A DNA stretch of 64,000 nt from Pycnopodia helianthoides (GCA_032158295.1 CM063255.1:2754501-2818500); one strand, 5' to 3'. Positions 1-12,051 are shown, numbered from the stretch's first letter. Notes: generated from the sequence alone by a model not told the origin. Made by a program: numbers and translations.

Positions 1-1430
1 GCGGAAAATCACAGAGAGAAATAGCGGCAACGTGCAATGTATCCCGTAGCAAATCGTACAGAGCGTGCATTGTGTTAGACGTAACTTTATTACCCTCTCT
101 TTGGCGCTAAGCAAAAGATTTTACAACTGCATTTCTCACACTGCTTAATCATGCTCACTGTAAATGGACTCCTTGACATGACTTTGACTCGCTTTCACAA
201 ATAAAACATGACTATATTCATCAGGGAAACCTAAATTAATAATTTTCACTTGGGTTGGTTCTTGTGAAATATTTCGTTTCTTCAAAGTATATATTTCTTT
301 ATATCAAACTCTCCATTTTGTGTGTTCGGTATGAATTTCATAAAATAACACAAATTAACACCGGTGTCCCTCCCAAAATAACCCGTCCGGATAGAAACCC
401 CATCGCCTATTCACTCTGAGGCGTTACAGTGACGATTCCTGGCATGACCGCCTTGCGCCTGCGCCAAAATTACATGTCCAAACTTTCTTGTTGCATGCAT
501 GTCTGACGGTTCACCACACGATTCACCATGGCATTTTTGCTGCTAACTTACTGGGAAAAGGTTTTTATTCAACATGAAAAGGGCATTAGAGTCCACAAAC
601 AACACATAACCTGTTCATTATCTTTTGAACCACCTCATTCGGTTATTTGGCAGAAAATCAAACGGTTAACCCTCAATACCAAAATAGAAAAGAAATTTAG
701 TGAATCTCCTTATTTAATCTACTACGGTGAACCGTGTAGACTTGGTTTCAAGCCTGCGATCGTGGCTTTTAGTCTACTTGATAGCCAATAGATTATTGGC
801 CCAAATAGCGCCCATTGTTAGATTGGCCCATGATAGCTTATCTGTGGGGGTGGGCGTTTTTCGTGCCTGATACAGGGGAATAACCTTGATCTCAGACTTG
901 AAATCAAGTCTATGAATCGTAAGCATCACTGCGCTGGAATTTGTGTGTGACTCACATGGTGTAATGGTAATTTTTCAATCCAATTGTTTCTATTCTTTTA
1001 TTACTTATTTTGTATTAATGCTCACAAAATAGACAAATTTCAACAACAAAATATTGCCTGTGTGTGTTCTTTTGTGTTCAAAAATATTGCCTGTGTGTGT
1101 TCTTTTGTGTTCAAACGCTGTACGCGGCAAGAAATAGTCATTTACTGTCAAAGCACAATCATAGTCAGCCCCCCCCCACAATAAAAAACATCCTTACTGT
1201 TTTGAATTGTTAACGCCGTCCTCAGCAATACATGAACATTGGCTGTCTCTTCACATTCATAGTTGGCTGTCTCTTCACATTCATAGTCAGCCCCCCCCCC
1301 TACCCCCCCCCCCCAAAGAAAAAAAAACAAAAACATCCTTGCTGATTTGAATTTTGTTTTAACGCCCTTCTCAGCGATAAATGGCAATCACTGTCTTTGG
1401 ACATTCATAGTCTTTTTAAAGCCTTATTTT
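1..1430. repeat. Tandem 1.9 kb unit, copy 1 (left-truncated by window)
   Basis: Base 1 onward matches base 1915 onward nearly base for base (offset 1914, drifting to 1910 by base 984). The match runs through the 87-codon ORF at 528 and the poly-C region to about 1430. The unit is cut by the window edge, so more copies may lie upstream. The 87-aa ORFs in the two copies differ by very few residues, but they match no family I know and are probably not genes. Confidence 0.9.
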
Positions 1431-1622
1431 GTAATGTTTAACCGAAAAAATTCACGCTGAAAACATTTCAGACTGTCTGAAATTCTTTCAGCGTGATTTT
1501 TTAATTTTTTTATTACAAAATAAGGCTTTCAAAAGACTATGAATGTCCAAAGACACTGACTGTCCATTTACTGCTGAGTAGGGCGTTAAAAAACGGAAAG
1601 GATGTTTTCTTTGGGGGGGGGG
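1325..1622. repeat. Imperfect inverted repeat with poly-C/poly-G ends
   Basis: The block around 1340-1460 (CTTTGGACATTCATAGTC and flanks) recurs inverted at about 1478-1610 (GACTATGAATGTCCAAAG). The arms meet at a short hairpin of ACATTTCAGA-type sequence. The outer ends are a C-run on the left and a G-run on the right, so the whole is a foldback, probably a MITE. Tandem copy 2 keeps only the left arm. Confidence 0.7.
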
Positions 1623-1778
1623 GCGGGGAGAGAATGTTTATTGTCAGGGGGATGTCGACAGTGAATGTTTATTGTAACGTTGGGAATGGGTGGCCTAATC
1701 ATTTTGCGCGGGATTGTCTGAAAATTCCTTTAGTTTATTATGCGTAGTTGACTGCACACAGATATACTGCAATTTTGG

Positions 1779-2024
1779 GTGGATCAGAGACAATTCATAA
1801 GTGAAGCAAAGCATTTGATACATAGTTATAGAAAGCAAGAGCCATTTTACAACATGGTGTGTCGTGGCTTAATTTCGAACGAAAACCGTGCATATATTCG
1901 TCTTTTGCGGAGGAGCGGAAAATCACAGAGAGAAATAGCGGCAACGTGCAATGTATCCCGTAGCAAATCGTACAGAGCGTGCATTGTGTTAGACGTAACT
2001 TTATTACCCTCTCTTTGGCGCTAA
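1779..2024 (+). pseudogene. Helix-turn-helix transposase-like fragment
   Basis: This open frame of about 81 codons contains SGKSQREIAATCNVSRSKSY, which reads as a homeodomain-like helix-turn-helix of the kind at the N terminus of Tc1/mariner-type and other transposases. The frame opens on GTG rather than ATG, no catalytic domain follows, and the same end of the frame recurs at 1-110 in the tandem copy. I read it as a decayed DNA-transposon remnant inside the repeat unit. The superfamily cannot be assigned from this fragment. Confidence 0.4.
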
Positions 2025-3420
2025 GCAAAAGATTTTACAACTGCATTTCTCACACTGCTTAATCATGCTCACTGTAGATGGACTCCTTGACATGACTTTG
2101 ACTCGCTTTCACAAATAAAACATGACTATATTCATCGGGGAAACCTAAATTAATAATTTTCACTTGGGTTGGTTCTTGTGAAATATTTCGTTTCTTCAAA
2201 GTATATATTTCTTTATATCAAACTCTCCATTTTGTGTGTTCGGTATGAATTTCATAAAATAACACAAATTAACACCGGTGTCCCTCCCAAAATAACCCGT
2301 CCGGATAGAAACCCCATCGCCTATTCACTCTGAGGCGTTACAGTGACGATTCCTGGCATGACCGCCTTGCGCCTGCGCCAAAATTACATGTCCAAACTTT
2401 CTTGTTGCATGCATGGCTGACGGTTCACCACACGATTCACCATGGCATTTTTGCTGCTAACTTACTGGGAAAAGGTTTTTATTCAACATGAAAAGGGCAT
2501 TAGAGTCCACAAACAACACATAACCTGTTCATATTCTTTTGAACCACCTCATTCGGTTATTTGGCAGAAAATCAAACGGTTAACCCTCAATACCAAAATA
2601 GAAAAGAAATTTAGTGAATCTCCTTATTTAATCTACTACGGTGAACCGTGTAGACTTGGTTTCAAGCCTGCGATCGTGGCTTTTAGTCTACTTGATAGCC
2701 AATAGATTATTGGCCCAAATAGCGCCCATTGTTAGATTGGCCCATGATAGATTATCTGTGGGGGCGTTTTTCGTGCCTGATACAGAGGAATAACCGTGAT
2801 ATCAGACTTGAAATCATGTCTATGAATCGTAAGGATCACTGCGCTGGAATTTGTGTGTGACTCACATGGTGTAATGGTCATTTTTCAATCCAATTGTTTC
2901 TATTCTTTTATTACTTATTTTGTATTAATGCTCACAAAATAGACAAATTTCAACAACAAAATATTGCCTGTGTGTGTTCTTTTGTGTTCAAAAATATTAC
3001 CTGTGTGTGTTCTTTTGTGTTCAAACGCTGTACGCGGCAAGAAATAGTCATTTACTGTCAATGCACAATCATAGTCAGCCCCCCCCCCCCGACGAAAACA
3101 TCCTTACTGATTTTAACTGTACCGGCAAGAAATAATCATTTACTGTCAAAGCACAATCATAGTCAGCCCCCGCCCCCCCACAACAAAAAACATCCTTACT
3201 GTTTTGAATTGTTAACGCCGTCCTCAGCAATACATGAACATTGGCTGTCTCTTCACATTCATAGTCAGCCCCCCCCCCCACCCTCCCCCCCCCCCCAAAG
3301 AAGAAAAAAAACATCCTTGCTGATTTGAATTTTGTTTTAACGCCCTACTCAGCGATAAATGGCAATCACTGTCTTTGGACATTCATAGTCTTTTTAAAGC
3401 CTTAACTTGTAATGTTTAAC
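1915..3420. repeat. Tandem 1.9 kb unit, copy 2
   Basis: Second copy of the unit starting at base 1. It differs by scattered substitutions and by an extra ~70-bp segment near 3085-3175, where a short block ending in a poly-C run is itself duplicated. Poly-C runs vary in length between copies. Confidence 0.9.
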
Positions 3421-3449
3421 CCCAAAATTCGCGCTGAAAACATTTCAGA

Positions 3450-3649
3450 CAATCCCGGCCATATCTCGTTGGGCCCCCCTGCCCCCTTTCAATGTTGAAC
3501 ATTGTTGCACGGTCTTCTGCGTTCCAGTCAACATTGAGCGGGGGGACGGGGGACGGGGGAGAGATTGTTTATTGTGAGACAGGGAATGGTTATTGTATGG
3601 TTATTGTAACGTTAGGAATGGGTGGCCCAAGCATTTTGGCCGGGATTGT
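3450..3649. repeat. MITE with CAATCCCGGCC termini
   Basis: It begins CAATCCCGGCCATATCTCG and ends TTTTGGCCGGGATTG, giving inverted termini of about 11 bp. A shorter relative (CGCGGGATTGTC) sits at 1630-1722 after tandem copy 1. The interior is G-rich and non-coding. Confidence 0.6.
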
Positions 3650-3802
3650 AGATCTGAAAAACCACCGTAAAATTAAGGCGGTGTGGCAGGAGATTATGTT
3701 CCTCCGGAAATTCTGTGTGGTGTCCCCCCCCCCCCCATACGGCAAAGAAAAATGAGTAGACATTTCTTATGATAGCGCCCTCTTTTGAAGCAACGTCCAT
3801 CA

Positions 3803-4154
3803 TAGCCCGAACATCTGACGTCACACTTCGAGGCTCGTGTTAACGCCAGAGACCGGCTTGCGATTTTTTTTCTGCAGCATACTTCGTCAATACAGTCAAC
3901 AGTTAAGAGATAGGCTGTTCTTTCCTATCCCTTAACTGTTGACTCCATAGCCGACGTACGCTGCAGAAAATAAATTTGCGACCGGCTTAGAGCGTTTGGA
4001 GGAATCCTGACAAACGCACCTTTGACCTCGCATCCATTGCGGTCTTGCGGATAGGGGACCAGTCGGACAGGGCACCAGTAGCAGCGACCATCTCTTTGAT
4101 TAATAGACCGGTGCCTGTCCTTATCCCTGCGGATAGGGACAGCGTACCAGTCTA
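3803..4154. mobile_element. Mutator-like MITE, TAG...CTA ends, perfect 9-bp TSD
   Basis: The element starts TAGCCCGAACATCTGACGTC and ends GACCAGTCTA. It is flanked on both sides by CGTCCATCA (3794-3802 and 4155-4163), a perfect 9-bp target duplication, which points to the Mutator superfamily. The right end has a stem of the type CTGTCCTTATCC/GGATA(A/G)GGACAG. Other copies lie at 27625, 36252, 36643 and 38992, with a decayed one near 9486. It carries the nested element at 3860-3980. Confidence 0.85.
3860..3980. mobile_element. 121-bp foldback MITE nested in the Mutator-like MITE (hAT-like)
   Basis: It is flanked by ACCGGCTT at 3852-3859 and 3981-3988, an 8-bp target duplication typical of hAT elements. 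The arms (TTTTCTGCAGCATAC... and ...GTACGCTGCAGAAAA) fold onto each other through CAACAGTTAAG and CTTAACTGTTG. The host MITE resumes correctly on the far side when compared with 27625-27853. Confidence 0.75.
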
Positions 4155-4163
4155 CGTCCATCA

Positions 4164-5058
4164 TCCCATGGCAATTTACAGTATGGGGGACACATACTGG
4201 GGAGGGCGCCACTGGGGGGGGGGGGTCTGGTGACACAAATTCCTACGACATCGGCATACATTAACCCTAGACCTCAATTTCTTTTTGCATAAAAGAAAGA
4301 AAGTATCTTTGTTGCGCAGTTACCCTCAAACGCGGCACCTAATTGGGACAAACGAATATCCGTTACGTTCCCAGACCTGCCAGAAGTGCCCAGGAAACAG
4401 ACAATTTCATAGCAACAGTTTGCTGTTTCATTATTGAGTGGAATTTAAGAAGAGGATAATATAAATACTTGCAAAAATGTCCAGCAATCTGACAAGTTTA
4501 TTCAATTATGAGTGCGTGGATTTGAAGGAAATGTCCCGTGTTGAATGGGTCGATGCCTTCGGAGGGCGTTTTAATAGATAATGGAGCTATAGCTCCATGG
4601 TAAGATGCACTACAGTTGTTCATATAATGGTTGGACTTTTTGATCAATAGCAAATAGTGTCATTTTTTGATAAATTTCTTTCAGTTTTATCCCTAAATCT
4701 GGCGAAACTATTTAACAGCAGTTTACAAGAATACTGGTTATTATTTGGGGGACACGTAAGTTCTGCTCACACATGGTTCACACAATGACCTCCAAACCTT
4801 CCAGCTCACTCCTAACCCCAAGTTTGTTTATACAAAATTTAATCAGCCAGACAAACCACAGAGCGCTGAGCGGGGTACATCTGGCACAAGGCCTGTCTGG
4901 TGTGCCGGACGGACGGACAATGTGTTACATTCAGCGGATGAAACCATATGTCCCCTAATAGAAATACAGTCCGATGGATTTCCGACGAATCGGAGACATG
5001 CTGTCCGATGATCTGTCCTGGACTCATTTTGACTAGACCCCTTAGCAGGAACTGAAAC
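4164..5058. other. Intergenic stretch, no gene recognised
   Basis: I see only short unsupported frames and a G-run at 4204-4214. No splice-bounded exon or repeat with defined ends was recognised before the lectin duplication begins near 5059. Confidence 0.5.
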
Positions 5059-5102
5059 ACGATCTAACCAACCAAGGTCGTCTCACGTTTCCTTGTTTTT
5101 AA

Positions 5103-5905
5103 AGGGACACATCGGCTTCGTTGGGCTATTTGGGCTACAAAATAGAACAAAACATGATCCCACAGGTCTTCCTGGAATGGAGAAGAATACTTCTCAAAAG
5201 AAACCATCAAACTTTGCCGTTTTCGAGCATTTTTCAAAAAACGAAGGTCAGGTAAGTCACGTGATCCTCCTTGTTAGTTTTACTTCCAGCTGTATAATGA
5301 GTAAATTACCAAACCAAATGTCAGTCTTCTTACAATTATTCATGAGTATTTGACAAAAAAGACTCTGTATTTAGATTACGGATACAAGCTTTGAATAACG
5401 AAAAATCGAACGTAAGATTCGCTTTCGGAGAGTCCGTGCAACGGAAGCGTATTTTACTGAGCAGCAGCATGGGAGCTAGCTGAACGTAAACCTGGGGACA
5501 TGGCCTTACAGTCAGTGCCGTGTCTCGTGGGGCCAGAGAGACAAACCACGGGGGTATGAATACAAGTTGGTGTGGACCGGAATGACGTGTGTTTATGTCG
5601 GTTTTTTAGTTACACGGTCATGAATTTGTGCTTGATGGATATGGAGACTGGATCCTTATGCCTCACCATTGTTATAGTTAATACATAAATAGAGCACCAG
5701 TCTACTTACAACAGTGTCACATAAATTTGACAGTTGCAACGGCTGTAAAAGCGTATACGCTGAGCTTTGACAGCGTTTTTGTTTTTTCACATTTTCCGTT
5801 AATTATGTGATGTTTTGATGATTTGTTTTTACAACAACCATCTAAAAATTATTGTCTGTGATTCCACATAACTAAATTATGTAAACAGTAAGCCGGTGTG
5901 TCCCT
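5103..5905. mobile_element. 803-bp TTAA-flanked DNA transposon (non-autonomous)
   Basis: The ends are AGGGACACATCGGCTT and AAGCCGGTGTGTCCCT, each bordered by TTAA (5099-5102 and 5906-5909). The duplicate locus at 32311-32314 has the empty site with a single TTAA, so the borders are certain. TTAA targets are used by piggyBac and Kolobok; the AGGG termini fit Kolobok better, but no transposase is encoded. An inverted second copy starts at 9928. Confidence 0.9.
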
Positions 5906-6094
5906 TTAAGTTGTACTTTGAATTTCCTGCGCCCTCCCCCGCCCCAATCCCGGATGTGTGCGTAGCTTGAAAAATTGCCAAACACAAGGTCAAAGGGCAC
6001 TAGAAGTGGTCCAGGCAAACAATAATGTAATTTAAAGAAAGCGATTTGTTTAAAAAGGGTCTTCTTGCGCATTGGTGTGGCATTCTGACTTGAG

Positions 6095-6167
6095 CTGTCG
6101 TCCTGGATACTGCATGTAGTTAGAATCGCAACTGCTGATGCCAAGAGACGAGACAATTACAGTATCG
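6095..6167 (+). other. Possible 5' non-coding exon of lectin copy A
   Basis: The sequence before 6168 ends AGTATCG followed by GTGAGT, a consensus donor. The same block and donor are kept in copy B (donor at about 32606) while neighbouring DNA differs by indels. It precedes the signal-peptide exon in both copies, so it could be an untranslated first exon. No transcript evidence is available. Confidence 0.3.
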
Positions 6168-6279
6168 GTGAGTTTGAACATTCCACACTTTCCTATAGGA
6201 ATACAAGTATTATAGATTTTCCTGGTTCATTTTCGGCAAAATCAGCAGCATATTTTCACTTTCATGCATTGGTATTATA

Positions 6280-6672
6280 AAGGCAGGGTTGAGGCTATAC
6301 TTTTTGTAAATAGTCCACAAGTTAATTACCATGAAAGCTTACTTTGTAAAGAGCACTGGAGAACTGTTGATTTTATAAAACCTTGTTAGAAACTACCCCC
6401 CCCCCCCCTTGAAGTAATGTAGCTTTAGAAAAAGGGGTAATTTTTCACCCCAAACTTGAATCTGAGAAATGCTTCTGGCTTAGCCTTTTGCAGGCATCTG
6501 AAAGCAAACAAATCTATGCAACAAGGGTTTTTCTCATTTTTTTTTCTTTCATTTTTTTCGATAAACTTCGATGATTAATTCAGCCCAAATTCTCACAGGC
6601 TTGTTATTTTGTGCATTGGGATACACCAATTGAGTGAGGATACTGGTCTTTGACATTTACCAAAAGTATACC
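6280..6672. mobile_element. Divergent TTAA-type MITE (GGCAGG family)
   Basis: It begins AAAGGCAGGGTTGAGGC and ends ACCCTGCCT. The interior matches the elements at 44253 and 48428 (TGGTAATTGTCAAAGACC in reverse near 6645). Copy B keeps only a shortened version at about 32715-32820. A C-run lies at 6397-6408. Confidence 0.6.
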
Positions 6673-7440
6673 CTGCCTCACAAACTTCATAAGGCGGACT
6701 ATTATTTTAGTCATGCGAAATCGGTATACTAATAGAGTACAGGCGCATTTGGAGTGAATTTTCATTGGGTCACCAGCCTGAAGGTTTACGGGCCGCTAGT
6801 TTTCATGATTTTCACCTCATTGCTTTAGGAAAGATCAGAATGGTTTTTATAACTTAGTTAAAATTAGGTTTAACTTTCGATGAGTATTCTTGGATGATGA
6901 TTTATGATTTCACACCATGAATTTATGATTTGCAATCTGATTTCAATTTAGCCAAATATTTATGTGAGTCATCGTTTTGATACTAAGTATTTTCTCTGTG
7001 AATGTGTGATGTAGCTGGACCAATGATTTGGACCAATCTTTCTCCTGTCATTGGGGAATCTGTTTAGTTTACCTCTATTTCATACAGCTCTTAAGACTCA
7101 CCTCTATCCATGTTAACTTCTATTGTGTGCGCTATGATCTTGGTGGAATAGCGCTCTCATTTTTAATTGTTATAAAAATAACTTACAAACCTGTCGCTGT
7201 ATTTAAAAACATTTCTTGACAGCGGCGGCGCTACGGGGGGGGGGGGCAAATGGCCCCCAGTTATTTCCCCCCCCCCCCCAGTTTTTTCCCCGATGGCGGA
7301 AATTGAGTTTAGTCCCAACCATTGCACCCAATTTGTTACAATGTTGTTTGCGCTGTAAATAATAAACTCAATTTCATCCATCATAGTTAGCTGGCACCAC
7401 CAAAAAAGCCCAATACACTTTCCATCTCCGGCAATGTTAA

Positions 7441-8246
7441 AGGAACACGTTGCCTTCAAATCTCATGAAATTTTACTTTTTGGAGGTGTTCCTTATACTT
7501 ATTAAGAGTTGTTCCTGCAATAAAACACCTTTAATGTGTTATAATTAGTGAATGGCAAAAAACCAAACATTGACCTCTGACCCCCGAGACATGTCCCGCG
7601 TCCCGCGAAATGTATACGTTTTTCAAGCCGTCAATACGATCGTCGATGCAATAACAGTAACGGGTACCAGACCTTCTTACACCACACAAAGCATCGGTGT
7701 TACTAGGTTGGCACCGCTAAAATCATACATTGTACGAGAACCCTGTATTCGCGTCGTCTACTGTACTGCAACATGCAGGGGGAGGTCTATGGGTGGTATG
7801 GCCGCGGGGTTTGGCTGCTGCTGGTACGTCCCTGGACGCCCAGACGGACCGAGACGTGGGGCTTGCTACTTAATTATTTAACGTATGTTTTTTCTTTCTT
7901 TTTTCATTCATTTATTACCTGGATATTTATTGGAATACAATAAACAGATGGTAATCGTAACATTTTTAATAAAATGATTGCTCAGTCGTAGTTCAACAGC
8001 TGCGACTGGAAATAAGACTAATAGAATTTGTCCGCCATTTATGGGAGTCAAAATCTTGACTCTCACAAATGGCGGAGCGTTTTGTTTCGCGAAAGTTATC
8101 AAAAGTGAAGCATTTTTAAGGCACGTTTGTGTGGATCATTATATTCTATTTTTTAAACATCTTTCCGACCGTGCTCATTATACATCAAACGCTTGTTATA
8201 GCCCAAAAGCGCCCAACAGCGCCCAACCCGAAGGCAACGTGTTCCT
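7441..8246. mobile_element. 806-bp TTAA-flanked DNA transposon with proven empty site
   Basis: The termini are AGGAACACGTTGCCTTC and its exact reverse complement, bordered by TTAA at 7437-7440 and 8247-8250. Copy B has the uninterrupted site GCAATGTTAATAAAATG at about 33282-33298, so the insertion post-dates the duplication or was lost from B. The open frame at 7552-7881 lies wholly inside it and resembles no transposase. A relative is at 40363; its termini resemble those of the element at 5103. Confidence 0.92.
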
Positions 8247-8639
8247 TTAATAAAATGTGGATTTATTTATCTGTACAAGCTTGGAAACTTGCTATAAATA
8301 GAAATGCATTGTCTGCCCAAAACCGCAAGCAGCCATTGTACACGCAGTTCGCACAACACGTCACATTCACACAGTGCAAAATCTTATTTCTGAAGTGAAT
8401 TGTAGGCTTATACAGTACATTATAGATTGTTGTTTGCCACCCCCCCCCACCTAAATTTAAGTTTGCACCCCCCCCCCTCTTGCCCCCGCCCCCCCAGATT
8501 AACAGGTCTGGTGCCGCCGCTGTTTCTTGACATTCTTGCGGGTACAAACCGATTTCGACTTCATGCCTCTTTAAGCACAATTTGAGCTAAAATCCAAATT
8601 ATTCAAGCAGTTTACGGGTCAGCGTGACCCAGAAATCAG

Positions 8640-9110
8640 CCAGGTTTCCAGGTCAATTCTAGCCCCAGAGTTTGTAAAGAGCTGCTTGCTGAGTCGAAAC
8701 GTTGGGAAAAAATAAATAATCATAATAAAATTAGGTATTTGTAATGCACCAAATCAATCAAAAAGGTGTTCAAAGCGCAGAGAAGTAGACAATGTAAACA
8801 AAAACAATATGAAAAGAAAGCAAAACAACAATATTAGGGAAAAACATAAAATAATTAGAAATGGATACCAACAAAACTATGAATTACAGAAATACATCTT
8901 GAAAATGTGAGTTTTGAGAGTAACTTTGAAAATTTGAACATCAGAAATATTACGGAGATCTTGAGGAAGTTCGTTCCAGAGAGAAGATCCAGCATGTGCG
9001 AATGAACGATCCCCCCATGAGTTGTGAGTTTTAGGAACAAGTGAAAATGAATTGGATGACCGAAGATGGCTCTTGGTGGCCAACTTGTCATAGCGTACTC
9101 CTTCTTAATG
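8640..9110 (-). mobile_element. 5'-truncated LINE 3' end (reverse transcriptase tail)
   Basis: On the minus strand a frame ending near 8877 reads RSFAHAGSSLWNELPQDLRN followed by a KTHIF-type ending, the classic C-terminal tail of CR1/L2-type non-LTR reverse transcriptases. An A/T-rich 3' tail follows towards 8700. The same fragment is present in copy B (33660-34158), so it was there before the duplication. Confidence 0.75.
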
Positions 9111-9303
9111 AGTTGTTTTCAATTACAAGATTATCTTATTCTCACTATACGTAAAACCTAAAAACATTATACAACAATAATTGATGCATGATCACCATTT
9201 CTCGCATGTTTCGTTATTTGTATTGCATAGGTGTACGCAGACTAAACAACGAGACCTCGATTTGTTCATTTTCCCGAACCGTGAGGCTTGCGTTGCGTCA
9301 ACT

Positions 9304-9323
9304 ATGGCCCGAATGCTAAGATG
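9304..9323 (+). CDS. Tectonin lectin copy A, coding exon 1
   Basis: ATG GCC CGA ATG CTA AGA TG followed by the donor GTAAGT. This 20-nt coding piece has the same length and phase as exon 1 of copy B at 34340. In B it joins an exon that completes a signal peptide (MARMLSCLVTVLMIMQ). In A the joined frame breaks soon afterwards (see exon 2). Confidence 0.65.
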
Positions 9324-9927
9324 GTAAGTTTAGCACCGTCTACTGAGTAAATATCAATAAGTTGTTTACAACCATTGCACGATGTTAACATCAATAGCAG
9401 ATGATCTGCCAGCACTGCGCAAAGTCGGAAATGAAGGTGAGTCCAGGGCCAAGGTCACACGAGGTATCATCATGGTCTTGGTTAACAGCCTGAGCATCTG
9501 ACGTCACACTTCGAGGCTCAGTCGTGAATAACGCCAGATACCGGCCTTGAGCGTCTGCATGGCAGGACCCTTCCAGGTGTACCTTTGACGTCGCATACCG
9601 TTCACACGGACGGAGATTCGTAGTTTATTACTACGAACGTAGACACATTGAATAAAACAACATTACATACAAACATTATGCACGAGTGCATGCAGCAGAC
9701 AATAATCAAAAGTGGGAGCTAACAAACTACGTCACTTCGGAGCGGACCAATCATAACACAGAAATGGAAAGCTTATGTCACCGCAAGTTTATCCAATGAA
9801 AACATTGGTTTATCCAATGAAACCTTTGGGCCTGTAAGACCAGAGCCTGTCTTTATCCTTGGGATAAAGATGAAGACACGGTAAATATTGGTTGGCGATC
9901 AGGGCCCAAATTCTTAGAGCTGCTTAA

Positions 9928-11350
9928 AGGGACATACCGGCTTACTGTTTACCTAATTTAGTGATATGGAATCACAAACAATAATTTTTCGATGGTTGTT
10001 GTAAAATAAAAATCATCAAAATGTAACGTAATTAACGAAAAATGTTAAAAGAACAAAACGCGGTCAAAGGTCAGCGTATACACTTTTCCAGCCGTTGCAA
10101 CGGTCAAGTTTACGTGACATTGTTTCAAGTAGACTAATGATCCGTTTATGTATTAATTATAACAACGGCGAGGCATAAGGATCCAGTCTTCATATCCATC
10201 AAGCACAAATTAACGTAAATTAAAAACCGACATAAACACAGTCCGATCCACATCAACTTGTATTATGTGGACAAACCCTCGTTAAACAAAACGTAATTAA
10301 TGGTCTGGATCCCTACCCCTCCACAGGCTCCGAGTTCATGCCCCCGTGGTTTGTCTCTATGGCCCCACGAGACGCGGCACCGGCTGTACGGGACATGCCC
10401 CCTAGGTTTACCCGCTAGCTCCCCACGATGATGCGCCGTAAAAAAAAAAAAAAACATGCTTCTGTAGCACGGACTCTCTGAATGCGAATCTTACGTTCGG
10501 TTTTTCATCATTATTTACAACTTGTATCCATAAACTGAATACATAGTCTTTTTTGTCAAACACTCATAAACAATTGTAAAAAAAAAAAATACTTAAATTT
10601 GGTTCAGTAATTTACTTTTATACGGCTGGAAGTAAAACTAACTCTGAAGATCACGTGACTTTTCGGAACCACATTTTGGTTCCAAAAAGTCACGTGACCT
10701 TCGTCTTTTAGAAAAAATGCTCGAAAACGGCAAAATTTGATGGTTTCTTTTATGAACCATTCTTCTCCATTCCAGGAAGACCTGTGGAATAATGTTTTAG
10801 TATAGGGTTGAACAAAGAAAAATTGACTAGCGCGGGACTTGAACCAACGACCTCCGGATTAACGTACCGGCGCTCGACCAACTGAGCTATCTAGCCGTAT
10901 GTTGGCGGTTTCCCTATTTTGTCAATATCTTTGTTCAGGGGTGCCAGTCAGTTTCCCTTGTGGTTTATTATTTGACATTTAAATCAAAAAAGTTGCATCT
11001 CCTCAAGGTGATCCCGTGGCTGCTGCATCCCAGGTTGTATCGTAGACTTGGGTGTGATTCCTGGCTACACGGCAGTTAACGGTTGTATAGGTTCTGACTG
11101 GCACCCCCGAACAAAGATATTGACAAAATAGGGAGACCGCCAACATAGGGCTAGATAGCTCAGTTGGTCGAGCGCCGGTACGTTAATCCGGAGGTCGTTG
11201 GTTCAAATCCCGCTCTAGTCAATTTTTCTTTGTTCAACCCCATACTATTTGAAATTTACCCAGTCAGTTTCCCTTGTGGTTCATTATTTGACGAATAATG
11301 TTTTAGTCTATTTTGTAGCCCAAATAGCCCAACGAAGCCCAACACACTCT
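9928..11350 (-). mobile_element. Inverted copy of the 803-bp TTAA element, split by a SINE dimer
   Basis: It starts AGGGACATACCGGCTTACTG after TTAA at 9924-9927 and follows the reverse complement of 5103-5905. It is interrupted at 10800 and resumes at 11293 with TAGCCCAAATAGCCCAACG. The far terminus is degraded near 11340. Confidence 0.8.
10801..11292. mobile_element. Head-to-head tRNA-derived SINE dimer with 14-bp TSD
   Basis: Two SINE copies lie in opposite orientation: minus from about 10801 and plus to 11292. Each has a tRNA-like head (GGCTAGATAGCTCAGTTGG ... GGTTCAA) with RNA polymerase III A and B boxes. The pair is flanked by GAATAATGTTTTAG at 10787-10800 and 11293-11306, a perfect 14-bp duplication typical of LINE-driven retroposition. 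The tRNA heads lie at about 10829-10900 (-) and 11148-11222 (+). Confidence 0.85.
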
Positions 11351-12051
11351 TTTCCTCTAGTATTGTACAGAAAATCCTCTTAAGAATTCCTGAGATTCCA
11401 TGCAAATACACAACGAAGAGGAATATTTGTGTAAATCATTATATTCTACATTTAAAACATCTTGTCAACCGTGTTCAAAACATAATTCACAACAAACTCT
11501 TTTAACACTTTTTATAGCCCAAATCGCCAAGTTAAAGGAAACGTGTCAACAGGGCGACTTGGCTTCGGATTGGGCGCTTTGGGCTATAAAAAGCGTTTGA
11601 TTTGAAATGAACATGGTTTGAAAGATATTTTAAAAGTAGAATATAATGACTCACACAATTACCTCTTGAAAGTGTGTGGGTTTTTGTGTAATTTCATGAC
11701 AGAATTAGAACGCGGTCCGATATTAAATTTGTAGAGCCAATTTCTGACTTCACAAAATGGCGGACCGTATGTTCCGCTCGTTGTATTTCAAGTTTGTGCA
11801 TAGACAACTCTCTAAAAAATCATTCCAAACAGCAAAATGTTTTTGATGTTGCCGTAGCTTAAACCTCCCATAACCGGCCTGACCGGTACTTGTTGAGGGC
11901 TTTACGGGCCTACTCCCGTGGGCTACGAGGCCTAACTTTTTACTTCCGTAAAAATACATTTCTCCATTAAATTTTTGGGCAGCTCACGTACCTGTCTTTA
12001 AAAACAGTGTAACATGTATTTCAGGTTTTAAATTTGTTTTTAATCCACCAG

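Larger units (their letters stand above)
9411..11660. mobile_element. Composite 2.2 kb insertion in intron of lectin copy A
   Basis: Copies A and B align up to AACATCAATAGCAGAT (about 9395-9410 and 34425-34440) and resume at CTTGAAAGTGTGTGG (about 11668 and 34448). In between, A holds a decayed Mutator-like MITE (about 9486-9880), an inverted copy of the 803-bp TTAA element, and a SINE dimer inside that. A further ~150 bp at 11812-11962 is also absent from B. Confidence 0.8.

Noticed and set aside
528..2705. Duplicated 87-aa ORFs at 528 and 2442 as a gene pair
   Set aside because: Conservation is explained by the recent tandem duplication; no domain, promoter or splice signal recognised.
7552..7881. 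109-aa ORF
   Set aside because: Lies wholly inside the TTAA element defined by the empty site; no similarity to a transposase motif.
10829..11222. Two tRNA genes (Asn-like GTT anticodon)
   Set aside because: The head recurs four times with attached conserved body sequence, the residue before the anticodon is C instead of T, and stem 27-31/39-43 has a mismatch; these are SINE heads.
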